In this document: in pieces, positions 43,384 through 54,457 of the stretch | Layout of the letters: the number at the start of each line of letters is the position of its first letter | Position numbering within the stretch: position 1 is the first letter of the stretch | From: Branchiostoma floridae | Taxonomy: Eukaryota > Chordata > Leptocardii > Amphioxiformes > Branchiostomatidae | DNA length: 64,000 bases | Reading direction: 5' to 3' | Assembly: GCF_000003815.2 (NCBI RefSeq) | Contig: NC_049993.1 | Coordinates: forward strand, 1,579,471 to 1,643,470 | The notes under the pieces: model-generated | Told to the model about the DNA's origin: nothing | What the model saw: the letters and a program-made list of their open reading frames with translations, nothing else | Databases searched by the model: none | Program-made: the position numbers and the translations under genes

Positions 43384-43900
43384 GAAAATACCAGGACAAA
43401 GCTCGAGGGGCTGGATCATTAATGTGTTTATGTAAGACTAAACAGATCTTGTTTAACGGCTACTAGTAGTCTATTGGTTAGGCGACCTCTAAATCCACTC
43501 AAGATGCCGCTGAGGTCATTTAGGTTATTGGGAGGGCCTACTTTTAAGTTGGTGGCGCTTTTATGACGGGTGATTTATTATGAGCTAGTTAGAGCCAATC
43601 ACAAAAGGCTTGGAGCTTGAATGACCGAGCTGTAAATTTTGGAAGATAGACGAAAAGTCCCTTCTTGTGAATAGGTTACTTGTGGTATCGTCTGATCCTG
43701 GCTCTTTATGGTGACGTCACTAGTATATTCAAAACATATATATTGCAATTGCAAAACACAACAAACAGAAAAAGAAAACAGCACCAAATTGTACATAGCC
43801 TGTTGGGCTTGATGGTGTAAAAGTAATATTTGCTTGCAAGTATCTAGTTTCAGCTGGCTTATTTCATCCTTTATTTTATTTATGTTCCATTAGGTACGCA

Positions 43901-44860
43901 ATGGCAGTGGCAGGTAATGGGTCTCCTACTGCTGTTCCCCAGGACTTCGGTGATGGTTCTTCTCCTGGAGTTTTGCGTGGCAGGGATGAAAGTAAAACCG
44001 AAGACCATCCAACTACGAGCAAAATCAGTTTGGCCAGTCAACCAAAAGCAAACACTCTTGGGAAACCCTACATATGTGGGAAGTGTGGGTACAGGGCAAC
44101 TTACAAGTGTGTCTTATCCAAACATATGAGAACCCACACAGGAGAAAAGCCTTACAAGTGTGACCAGTGTGACTATTCTGCTGCACATAAATCTAATTTG
44201 AACCGGCATCTAGCAAACCACACTGATGCTAAACCCTACATGTGTGGGGAATGTGGGTTCAGGACAACTCAGAAGTGTCATTTATCCGAGCATATGAGAA
44301 ATCATACAGGTGAAAAGCCCTACAAGTGTGACCAGTGTGACTATTCTGCAGCAAAGAAATTCAATTTGGACCAACATCTAGCCATACACACTGGTGATAA
44401 ACCCTACATGTGTGGGGAGTGTGGGTACAGGGCAACTCACAAGTCTGCCTTATCCAAACATATGAGAACTCACACAGGTGAAAAGCCCTACAAGTGTGAC
44501 CAGTGTGACTATTCTGCAGCAAAGAAATCCAATTTGGACCAACATCTAGCCATACACACTGGTGATAAGCCCTACATGTGTGGGGAGTGTGGGTACAGGG
44601 CAACTCACAAGTCTGACTTATCCAAACATATGAGAACTCATACCGGTGAAAAGCCCTACAAGTGTGACCAGTGTGATTATTCTGCTGCACAGACCTCCAC
44701 CTTGAACAGACATATTGCCAAACATACTGGTGATAAGCCCTACATGTGTGGGGAGTGTAGGTACAGAACAGCTGAAAAGTCTCATTTATCCGAACATATG
44801 AAAACTCATACAGGTGAACGACCCTACACGTGTGACCAGTGTGACATAAGTCTACCATGA
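43901..44860 (+). CDS. C2H2 zinc-finger protein, 9 fingers (319 aa), paralogue of 19517
   Basis: The start and acceptor are as in the sister gene; the N-terminal module is MAVAGNGSPTAVPQDFGDGS. Nine alternating A/B fingers are nearly identical to those of 19517, including the duplicated dyads. Sporadic changes include CGKC for CGEC in finger 1 and CRYR for CGYR in finger 9. The frame ends TCDQCDISLP at a TGA. The deletion behind this end is the same as in the 19517 gene, but a small local difference changes the last residues. The frame is otherwise undamaged, which argues that the nine-finger product is tolerated or used. Confidence 0.85.
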   Translation: MAVAGNGSPTAVPQDFGDGSSPGVLRGRDESKTEDHPTTSKISLASQPKANTLGKPYICGKCGYRATYKCVLSKHMRTHTGEKPYKCDQCDYSAAHKSNLNRHLANHTDAKPYMCGECGFRTTQKCHLSEHMRNHTGEKPYKCDQCDYSAAKKFNLDQHLAIHTGDKPYMCGECGYRATHKSALSKHMRTHTGEKPYKCDQCDYSAAKKSNLDQHLAIHTGDKPYMCGECGYRATHKSDLSKHMRTHTGEKPYKCDQCDYSAAQTSTLNRHIAKHTGDKPYMCGECRYRTAEKSHLSEHMKTHTGERPYTCDQCDISLP

Positions 44861-45266
44861 ACCGGCATTTAGCCAATCACACTGGTGACAAACCTTCATG
44901 TGCGGAGAGTGTGGGTATAGGACAGCTCAAAAGCGAAATGTATCCCAACATATGAGAACCCATACAAGTGGAAAGCCCTACAAGTGTGACCATTGTGACT
45001 ATTCTGCAGCAAATAAATGCCATTTGGATCAACATCTAACCATACACACCGTTGAGAAGCCCTATATGTGTGGAGAGTGTGGGTACAGAACAGCTCACAA
45101 GCCTCACTTGTCTGAACATATGAGAACTCATACTGGTGAAAGACCCTACAAGTGTGACTGGTGTGACTATTCTGAAGCACAAAAATCCACCTTGACCAAG
45201 CATTGTAAAAAAAACGGTGAAAACCCCTATAGTGGCTATTTGAGGAATGCATTTTCGGGCATCTAA
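44861..45266 (+). pseudogene. Out-of-frame finger tail of the 43901 ZNF gene
   Basis: Four further fingers and the tail NGENPYSGYLRN are present. A private one-base loss (GACAAACCTTC, where copy I has GACAAACCCTTC) near 44890 adds a second shift. Confidence 0.75.
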
Positions 45267-45522
45267 ACAAACTCATAAGAATATTTAGAGTTGTATGTTA
45301 TATAGCTGTAGTGAACTTACAGACCAATGTCAAACTCTGCGTAGGGGTGGACAACTCCACAACCGACGTGATATCATGGCAACATCACTTGTGCTTGGAC
45401 TTGACAAGAAAACTCGAGCTCGCCATGGAGAAGTCTTTCCCTGTAAATTTATCATAGGGGGCAGTAAAAGCTGTGATGTATCTACCTTATTATAATCCAA
45501 ATCACTTCTGTTATCGAATGAA

Positions 45523-45713
45523 GAAGACCCTTATTCTACACTTCTGCTCACACATGCTAAACACAGGCCATTATGATAAATGTTGAAGTAGTTGTTTAAA
45601 AAATCAAAGTGAAAGAACTATTTCTAGTGAAGTAAGAACGAGTTATCTTACTACATGCAACTACATTCTTTTATGTATGCTAATATGTACAGGTTCGATT
45701 TTTTTCTCGCTTC
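45523..45713 (-). mobile_element. LINE 3-prime end
   Basis: Copy II counterpart of 21140-21346 (AAGAAGCGAGAAAAAA ... AATAAGGGTCTTCTTC, read on the minus strand). Confidence 0.55.
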
Positions 45714-45717
45714 TTAA

Positions 45718-45960
45718 CCCTATTTAGACGGGGGGAAGGTCTTTCATATCGCATAACGCCAGAACGGCTCACACTGGAGCCACCAAATTCAGTGAGTTTT
45801 CCTAAAAATTAGTTAGAAATAATTTTAGAAAGTATGATTTTTTTCATTTTTCTAGTTGCCATGGCAACCGTTTGTTGACGCATTTTGATGAGAATCGCGA
45901 ATTTCGGTCCTATCAATGCATTTTCAACTTTTGCTATCTTACTGCTATGTTCTTACATAC
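45718..45960 (+). mobile_element. piggyBac-like element, left end only
   Basis: TTAA at 45714-45717 then CCCTATTTAGACGGGG, with CGCCAGAACGGCTCAC and GTTGCCATGGCAACCG inside. No right end. Confidence 0.65.
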
Positions 45961-46455
45961 TAAAAATTTTAGGTTATCTACATATATTAGTATATATGAT
46001 GATATGTTGATGATTATGCTGAACCTATGTTGAAGATTGTAAAAGGATATAGTGATGCTTGTGTAACATGAAACGTAGTTTCTATGAATATCTAAATGAA
46101 TAGTAGATAATATAGTTCCGTGACTTGCATGTTTGTAATAACAGATAGCTTTTGGTATAGAGCTTAGTTTATTCAAGATATGTCCATTCATGGGAAGTGA
46201 GAGCTGATGTTATTAAAAGTACAAGTTACAGTATATTTCGTTTTATGTGTGAAACGTTCGATTTAAGGTAAGATTTTTGTTATTAATTTAATTTTGACGA
46301 TGTACATGATGTAATCAGACAATAGACTAAAATCCCTTAGAACTAGAATGATAATCCTTGTACATTTGTTTGAGAAGGAAAGAAAGAAAACTAAACAATA
46401 TGAGAAGGGCAGTGACCTCCTGTCATGTAAGCAGCGGTTTTAGCACAGTATATAG

Positions 46456-47531
46456 GTAACGAGGAGAGAGAGGTCAGCGGTCACGGAAGGAACAACACGA
46501 GCTTTTGGAGAGCTCTCTCAACCTCGGATTAGAATCAGTTGTAATCCTGGTTGACTGAGGCTCCTAATCATGGAATCAATCAAGGGGGTGTGGCGACAGA
46601 CCGGCTCACGGAAACGAGGCTCGACTCATGGTTTTCGCTAGGGATGACGGGTACCCGGAAGTGGTACGCGCGGTATATTTAAATCGAGGATCCCTTGGCT
46701 AGCGATAAACATGATATCCAAGTAGATCTACCGATCTTCCGGGTGCAGGATCGCTATACACTCGAAGTCAGACAAACTTTAAACGATAACAATATGTTTG
46801 GAAGCTTTTATGCTTAAAATATGAACCTTCAAAAATAGAATACCATACTATATCATGTAGTAACAGATGACATAGATCTTACTTCAAGGGGCTTTGCCAT
46901 ACAAAGGACAATTCAAAGAAGAGAAGAAGAAAAGTCATTTTTCATTGTTTATGAGAAAAGAAGAAAACGTTGTTTGTATTTGTAAGCATCTGGTGAAACT
47001 TTATTTGAATTGTAAGAAGACTATACAGTATGCTGCACCAGGCAGCAAGATGCTGATGTACATTTCTAACCGATCCAAATTGTTATTTCCAAGAAATTAT
47101 TAAGTTATGAACAACTTGGATTTGCGGTACTGTAACCCGCTTTATCCTGTAATCATACACAGCCGCCAAAACTCTCAGCACAACCTCTTGCTCATATTTG
47201 GTCACATCTTCCTGTCAGTAAATGGACTATATAGAGTACAGAACCAGCTACTGCCGGCGTGCCTGCGAAGCTGGTGTGTAATACGCCAAAGGGCGGTTAT
47301 ACCGGCAATATGAACTCGGCACAAAAAGTTTGAAATATCACATTTTATATATAATATGTCCGTTATTTCTGCATAAATCTCAATGTATTATATATCAATA
47401 GAACGCTTGTGTAATTGTCTTTCCTATGGTATCAAACTTATCATGATTGTATACACATGAAACGAGCACTTAGGCCTGTTAATACGTGAGTGGGTCAAGA
47501 AAAAAAATTGAACCATTAAGTCTGTACTTAC
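46456..47531. other. No gene supported
   Basis: Unrelated sequence begins where copy II stops. It includes a GC-rich stretch at 46490-46720 with repeated motifs (GCTAGGGATGACGGGTACCC; GGCTAGCG). No frame or known RNA was recognised. Confidence 0.35.
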
Positions 47532-47700
47532 CGAGATACGCTGATGCTCCAAAGTACTACAGGGTGGTTTTAAGTCGGCACCTGTCCTCACGGCTTCAGG
47601 GTCGTTACTGGCAGAAACAGAGCGGTCAAGACGGGTTCATCACCACGGGTTCATATAGTGACTGCGTGGGTGGGTAACAGAATAAAGCTAAGCCGATTCG
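47532..47700 (-). other. Orphan exon 1 of the classical-ZNF type
   Basis: Read on the minus strand it ends GCATCAGCGTATCTCG then GTAAGTACAGAC (donor at 47531). It is similar to 59850-59712 (CGACTCTGAAGCCGTGAGGA), so it is a duplicated first exon. No coding exon was found to its left. Confidence 0.45.
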
Positions 47701-48833
47701 GGGATTTTTATTCATCATTAGGAAACAAATGAAAACGCAATGTCATATGTGGCGATTTGCATAAGAGGAAGACAACGCGTGACACAAGGTCTTATATACC
47801 ATTGAGTGTGTACAGCTGCTGAATCAACGAATATGCTTTAGAATTGTCTTAGGTGAAAAACGTACTTGCATGAATAGAAACGATTTTCCTGTCGCTTTCG
47901 AAAATGGGTTACTGTCGCAAAGGTCACGATTTCCGGTGGTGAAAGGTCACAGTTTACACACCTGAGTACCCCAGTGAAAGTTAAATGGACGACTACAGCA
48001 TAGTGACATAGCCATGGATGTCGCCAACTGTACTTTTTTGCCCGGTTAACTCATCTGGAATGTTATGCGTCAATTTTTCTAATATGTACTATTTTTCTAG
48101 GCATGTGAATCCTGGTAGAGACTTATATGTGCTGATTTGCATAGGAGAAATCAAATATTCTTTGGGAAAGGGATGACTTGACAACAACGACACAAAGGGT
48201 TAGCAGCAATATCGTGTTTTAGTTTATTTTACATCAAAACATAACGAAGAACAATGACAAAGACGCCATTAAGCATGTCTTCTTGTTCAATTCAAAATGC
48301 AACCATGCCAACCATACAAATGATTTCAAAGACTACCGCTTCCGAAAATCATTTCAAAGAGAACCTAAATAAAAAAAAATTACTTGATCAAGAAACTGGA
48401 CAATTAAGTATCGCAAACAGACCTTTCAGACAACATAAGCTGACATCGGTGAATGACGTCCGCGAATTATCCTTATAAGATTCGATGCATGACACAGTGT
48501 GCTTGTTTCTCCCAACTCAAAACCGGTACCATACAGTTTATCACATGTACCCCATCTTTTGTAAGAGGACCTGATACTTTAGTATCTGCTTCACGTCTTT
48601 CACATGACGTTTTCACCGGTTCGGGACAGATGGATTAACAATCTAAACATGCAGTTTTAACTGTCACAACAATTACTGACATTTGCAATGTCACTTCTTC
48701 ACAAACATCTTCGAGCTATAATAAAAAAAAACAACTATTCATAATTTGGTGATTATGACGATGTAATAAATCGACGTTTCCTCCATAACGTTGAGACCCT
48801 TTTATAGACAGTACAGTAGAGTCATGTTTAGAT
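47701..48833. other. No gene supported
   Basis: AT-rich; short frames only (48254-48478, 48453-48638). Nothing recognised. Confidence 0.4.
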
Positions 48834-48839
48834 TTTATT
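48834..48839 (-). terminator. Poly(A) signal AATAAA of the split ZNF gene
   Basis: Minus-strand AATAAA about 115 bp after the stop of the frame ending at 48954. Confidence 0.45.
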
Positions 48840-48953
48840 ACTCATTTAAAACAAATGTCACACGGACAAAAGAATGACACATTCCAATAAAACATAATTG
48901 GCGTTTAGAATAAACTTTTGGTTGTGTGAATAGTGAGTCACGTGATTCAATCC

Positions 48954-49898
48954 TCACACAGGCATCGATGAGCTTCCACCAGTGTGAGTCTTCATGTGTC
49001 TCTTTAGACTACCGCGCTCACCAAACTTCTTGTAGCACACCTCACACTCGTGCGGTCTCTCCCCAGTGTGGGTTCGCATGTGTTTCTTAAGATCACTTGA
49101 ATTACTAGAATGCTTGCTGCATATCTTACACTTATACGGCTTCTCACCCGTGTGAGTCCGCATGTGACTCTTTATATTTGACAACGTATTGAACTGCTTG
49201 CTGCACTTCTCACATCTGTACAGAAGTTCCCCCTTGTGAGTCCGCATGTGAACCTTAAAATTTGTTGGCTGGCTGAAGCATTTGTTGCAATGATCACACT
49301 TGTACGGTTTTTCACCGGTGTGAATTCTCATGTGCCTCTTCACATAGCTCAACCTACTAAACTGCTTGCTACACTCCTGGCATCGGTACGGTTTTTCACC
49401 GGTGTGAGTTGTCATGTGGTCCTTCAGAATAGATGGCCGACTAAACCGTTCCCCACATTCATCACACTGGTATGGTCTTTCATCTGTGTGAGTAACCATG
49501 TGTCTCCTTAGATCGCCCAGCTGACTGCACCGTTTCCCGCATTCCCCACACATATATGGTCTCTCACCAGTGTGTGTAAGCAGGTGTCGGTTGAGGTTAC
49601 TTATGAAGGGAAACTCCTTGTCGCAATGGCTGCACTTGTGGGTACGGCGAGAACGCTGCCATTGTGTCAGATGAGATCCAGCTCCAGTCGCCATGTTGGA
49701 TTCCCCTGTGTGAGTCCGCACGTGCCTCTTCAGATAACTTGCCTGATTGAAGCCTTTGTTGCAATGTTCACACTTGTACGGTTCTTCACCAGTTTGAAGT
49801 CGCGTATGTGCCTTCAGATTTCCTAGATGATTAAACCGTTTCCCACATTCACCACACAGGTGTGGGATCTCACCAGTGTGACTACGTAGGTGTTGATT
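48954..49898 (-). pseudogene. Classical C2H2 gene, 3-prime part (about 9 fingers) cut from its start
   Basis: The minus-strand frame is open from the insertion junction (NQHLRSHTGE at 49898) to the stop after GGSSSMPV at 48954. Fingers are of the classical C-x2-C-x3-F type with TGEKPY or TGERPY linkers. One of the first (GNLKAHTRLQ) has lost its second His. In the middle, HTGESNMATGAGSHLTQWQR repeats the protein N-terminus (MATGSGSHLTQ at 56513), so the array contains an in-frame internal duplication of the gene start. Fingers after that point are intact (YMCGECGKRCSQLGDLRRH through HECEVCYKKFGERGSLKRH). Its 5-prime coding part is 6.5 kb away at 56513-56395. Confidence 0.75.
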
Positions 49899-50149
49899 AT
49901 ATTTCAGCCATACATAGTATGGTGAAATATATTGTATTTATATTTCAGCCATACATAGTATGGTGAAATATATTGTATTCGTAATGTTTCTTTCTTTCTT
50001 TCTTTCTTCTTTCTCCTGTCAAATCTTCAAAGTGATTCATCTCCGCCGTTCCTGGACCGAATGACCTGAAATTTGGCACAGGGGTAGAATGGGCCAATAC
50101 CTTGATGCTTTTTTCTCAGTTTTTTCATATCTGCCTGTAAAATGATTTT

Positions 50150-50880
50150 ATTGAGATTTTTTGGTCAATTTTAGACCAAAACTGTATATTTTGGCCCCTG
50201 TACCCTGGTATTACAACCAAATGAGCTGAAAATTGACAGAGATGTGCCTTAATAATGCCCCCATATAAATCCGATAACACTTTTGGTGTACAGTACACCA
50301 AATTCTTATTTTTGCGATTTTTTGACCAATTTTTGACCAAAAAAGGACACTTTTGGCCCCTGTACCCTGGTATTACAACCAAATGAGCTGAAAATTGACA
50401 GAGATGTGCCTTGATAATCCCTTCATATAAATTCAATAACACTTTTGGTGTACAGTACAACAAAATGCTTATTTTTGCGATTTTTTGACCAATTTTTGAC
50501 CAAAAAAGGACACTTTTGGCCCCTGTACCCTGGTATTACAACCAAATGAGCTGAAATTTGACAGAGATGTGCCTTGATAATCCCTTCATATTAATTCAAT
50601 AACACTTTTGGTGTACAGTACAACAAAATGCTTATTTTTGCGATTTTTTGACCAATTTTTGACCAAAAAAGGACACTTTTGGCTCCTGTACCTTGGTATT
50701 GCAACCGAATGAGCTGAAATTTGACACAGATGTGCCTTGATAATCCTTTCATATAAATTCAATAACACTTTTGGTGTACAGCCAACAAAATGCTTTTTTT
50801 TTCGATTTTTGGCCAATTTTTTACCAAAAAGGACACTTTTGGCTCCTGTACCCTGGTATTACAATTAAATGACCTGAAAT
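50150..50880 (-). repeat. Tandem array of about 185-bp units, copy A
   Basis: About four units, each with CCCTGTACCCTGGTATTACA, GAGATGTGCCTTGATAAT and AACACTTTTGGTGTACAGTA. Minus-strand frames across the units are open because the sequence repeats; they are not genes. Confidence 0.85.
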
Positions 50881-51069
50881 TTGGTATAGATAGGCATTAG
50901 ATACTTGGTAACAAGATTCAAGTAAAATTTTTGACATAAACAACTTTAAAATGATTAATTTTGGCACTTTTCTGAGGGGAAATTTGTTTTCTTTTGGCCT
51001 CCTGACGTGACCTTCCGTGACCCCGCACAGAGCCACACCTGTGCGCGTCAGCCGGAGAGTTAATTGAAT

Positions 51070-51155
51070 CAAAGACCTAGCCAATCAGCGAAGAGGAGGC
51101 CAAAGGCTAATTAATATTCATAAGCGGGGCCTCATGATCCCGTATATAGCAGTGT
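51070..51155 (+). promoter_or_regulatory. Promoter-like CCAAT and TATA block
   Basis: AGCCAATCAGCGAAGAGG, TTAATATTCATAAGCGGG and CCCGTATATAGCAGTG occur in order. A diverged version without TATA lies at 51700-51780. It is duplicated at 54372-54457. Confidence 0.35.
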
Positions 51156-53599
51156 TCCCGCCAGGGGGAGCGAAGCCCGCCTAAGGCTCTCGCATTTTAG
51201 ACTATTCAGAAGGCTTTATATTGTATCAGTTCTTAGGGGCATATCTATGATAATCGCAGCAGTCACTTAACTTCTCTTCAGGAGTTTAGCGTAACACTAT
51301 TTCAGGTCAAACCGTCAAAGGCAACTAAAAACAAACTTTAACGTTACTGAGTTCAACAGTACTTATAACTTGTTATCCGAAGTTGAAACGCTAGCGATGG
51401 TATTTTCGCTGCGCTGTTAGCTCCGTGCGACTGTTGTTGACGGTCTTATAACGGTATATTTTGCACCCCTGTACCCTGGTATGAGTAACATTTGGTATAG
51501 ATAGGCATAAGATAGTTGGTAAAATGATCCAAGTAAAATTTTTGGCATAAAGTACTGTAAGAGGCTTAATTACAGCACTTTTTTTAGGGGAAATTGGTTT
51601 TCTTTCGTTCTCCATGCCATGATCTTTCGGACGTTCACCCCACAGACCCGACATCTGCACCTGCGTCTAGCCGGCAGGAAGAGTTAATTCAATTAATGGT
51701 TCAGCCAATCAGCGAAGAGGAAAGCGAAGGCTAATTAATATTCATAAGCGGGACCACACAATACGTAATACGTTAACTTGAAGACTCAGGCCGTACAGAC
51801 TTCTCGCCAGGATTTTTTTCAAAGCGTCGGACAGGGGTCCGGGGGCCGCCGAATGTCCCTGGCGGGGTCCAGGGGCAGGGCCACTGTGGGGGGGACCCAG
51901 GTGGGCGAAGCCCCCCCGGAAGCTCTTGCATTTTAGACTATTGAGAAGGCTTCTTTTATCAGTTTTTTTAGGGCCATATCTACGATAATCGTAGCAGTCA
52001 CCTACATCTCTTTAGCAGTTTGACTTTAAAATATTTCGGGTCAAAGCTTCAAAGACAACTAAAACCTCATAAACAACAAACTTTACTTAGCTCAACAGTA
52101 TACTAAAATATTGTACGGGTTGCCATCCTTAGTTGAAGCGCTTATTTATAGCGCTAGTATCTTCGCTGCGCCGTTAGCCGCCGTGCGACTTTTGTTGACG
52201 GTCTGATATCCCTACGTCGCCGCCTCGCTGATATTCCCACGGACATGTTTCAAGAAAAATACCCAGCAAAAAACGCTGTTCTGCGTCAAATTCTATTCTA
52301 TAAAACATGTGGGACTCAATGTTACAGTCTAAATATTTTGTAGAAGCACCGCTGTAGGTAAGAAGGTCCTAGCAATGTAAAACATCACGTAGCATGAAGT
52401 TCGCTGTCAACTGGCACAGAGCACATGACTGTTTGAAACTCTAAGTCTGATTAACAGCCGTGTTTGATTGATAGCCGGCGGTCCTTTGATGAAGTCGGCG
52501 AAAGGTGCGTTAGTTAGAAAATCTGCGTTTAGTTTTGATACGTAATTATAAGTTAGACAGTGGCGAGAATGATTATTTTCTCATCAATATTTCTCTTCAG
52601 AATTATTTGAACTTAATTGTACATCTAAACAATTGGCTTACCTGTGCAATGTTTATATGATTAATGATCAGTGTACTGAAATCATGTGTAACGTATGGCT
52701 CCTAGTCAATATATCAGCATTTTCTCTATAGTGACCACCTGTCTATAGTGGCCACATTTCCTAGTGCTGTTGTTGTTTGACATAAACTTTGAACATTTAA
52801 ATTGTAAGTAACTTTAAACTGCCAGAGTTTCGGCCCAATAAAACACTCTCAGCGCCAGGGTATGAACAGACTGACCAGACAGACGAAAATAAATCCTCGA
52901 ACAAGGTTCAATCGTGTCTTCCGGGTCTGGCAGGAAGTTGTTAAACTAAACTTAGAATAGGCTCGTAGCTGATTGCATACAAAGTAAAACAGTTTAACAG
53001 TTTTACAGCTTGAAGAAAACAAACGCTCCTACAGTACCTGCACCTGCTTGATAATTATTAAATCGTATGCCCTACTTGAATAAAAGTTCACTGCAATAAT
53101 AAATGTACCAACATCACAAGGAGCTTATACTTTTTTAAACTTACACCTAGTTATCGTACTGAAAATTGTTAATGACATTACATGAAGTCATTCAACAATT
53201 TTCAGTCATGATGAAAATTTTCTGAATGGAAGGTGTGATTATTGTCATTTTCTGAAAAATAGAAGCAAGCTCTGTTTTTACCTGGAATCAATTCACAATA
53301 CCAGTCCACTTTGGGGGATAATGTACTGTTAAGATGATGTTCCATTTTTGCGCAGGGGTGATTTGGAACAGTCCAATGTTGCGTGGGAAGGGGTATGGCT
53401 GAAATATGCTGTATTTGCTCTTAAGCAAATGTCGGCCTTTCTAGTCGTAATGTTTCTTCTTTCTTCTTCTCCTGTCAAATCTTCAAAGTGATTCATCTCC
53501 GCCGTTCCTGGACCGAATGACCTGAAATTTGGCACAGGGGTAGAATGGGCCAATACCTTGATGCTTTTTTCTCATTTTTTTCATATCTGCCTCTAAAAT

Positions 53600-54180
53600 G
53601 ATTTTATTGAGATTTTTTGGTCAATTTTAGACCAAAACTGTATATTTTGGCCCCTGTACCCTGGTATTACAACCAAATGAGCTGAAATTTGACAGAGATG
53701 TGCCTTGATAATGCCCCCATATAAATTCGATAACACTTTTGGTGTACAGTACAACAAAATGCTTATTTTTGCGATTTTTTGACCAATTTTTGACCAAAAA
53801 GGACACTTTTGGCCCCTGTACCCTGGTATTACAACCAAATGAGCTGAAATTTGACAGAGATGTGCCTTGATAATGCCCCCATATAAATTCAATAACACTT
53901 TTGGTGTACAGTACAACAAAATGCTTATTTTTGCGATTTTTTGACCAATTTTTGACCAAAAAAGGACACTTTTGGCTCCTGTACCTTGGTATTGCAACCG
54001 AATGAGCTGAAATTTGACACAGATGTGCCTTGATAATCCCTTCATATAAATTCAATAACACTTTTGGTGTACAGTGCAACAAAATGCTTATTTTTGCGAT
54101 TTTTGGCCAATTTTTGACCAAAAAAGGACACTTTTGGCTCCTGTACCCTGGTATTACAATTAAATGACCTGAAATTTGGT
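53600..54180 (-). repeat. Tandem array of about 185-bp units, copy B
   Basis: About three units of the same repeat as 50150-50880. The lower copy number shows array contraction or expansion between the tandem copies. Confidence 0.85.
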
Positions 54181-54371
54181 ATAGATAGGCATTGGATACT
54201 TGGTAACAAGATTCAAGTAAGATTTTTGACAAAAACAACTTTAAAATGATTAATTTTGGCACTTTTCTGAGGGGAAATTTGTTTTCTTTTGGCCTCCTGA
54301 CGTGACCTTCCGTGACCCCGCACAGAGCCACACCTGTGCGCGTCAGCCGGAGAGTTAATTGAATCAAAGAC

Positions 54372-54457
54372 CTAGCCAATCAGCGAAGAGGAGGCCAAAG
54401 GCTAATTAATATTCATAAGCGGGGCCTCATGATCCCGTATATAGCAGTGTTCCCGCC
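54372..54457 (+). promoter_or_regulatory. Second copy of the CCAAT and TATA block
   Basis: Near-identical to 51070-51155. Confidence 0.35.

Larger units (their letters stand above)
40240..46455 (+). repeat. Segmental duplication, copy II (partner 17764-23124)
   Basis: Collinear with copy I and interrupted by private insertions at 40402-40682, roughly 41000-42110, and 42755-43383. It ends inside the next cassette promoter at GGTAACGAGGA (about 46455), after which unrelated sequence follows. Confidence 0.9.

Noticed and set aside
53627..54379. A 250-codon minus-strand frame
   Set aside because: It is created by the 185-bp tandem repeats and has the same peptide repeated; the sister array has it broken.
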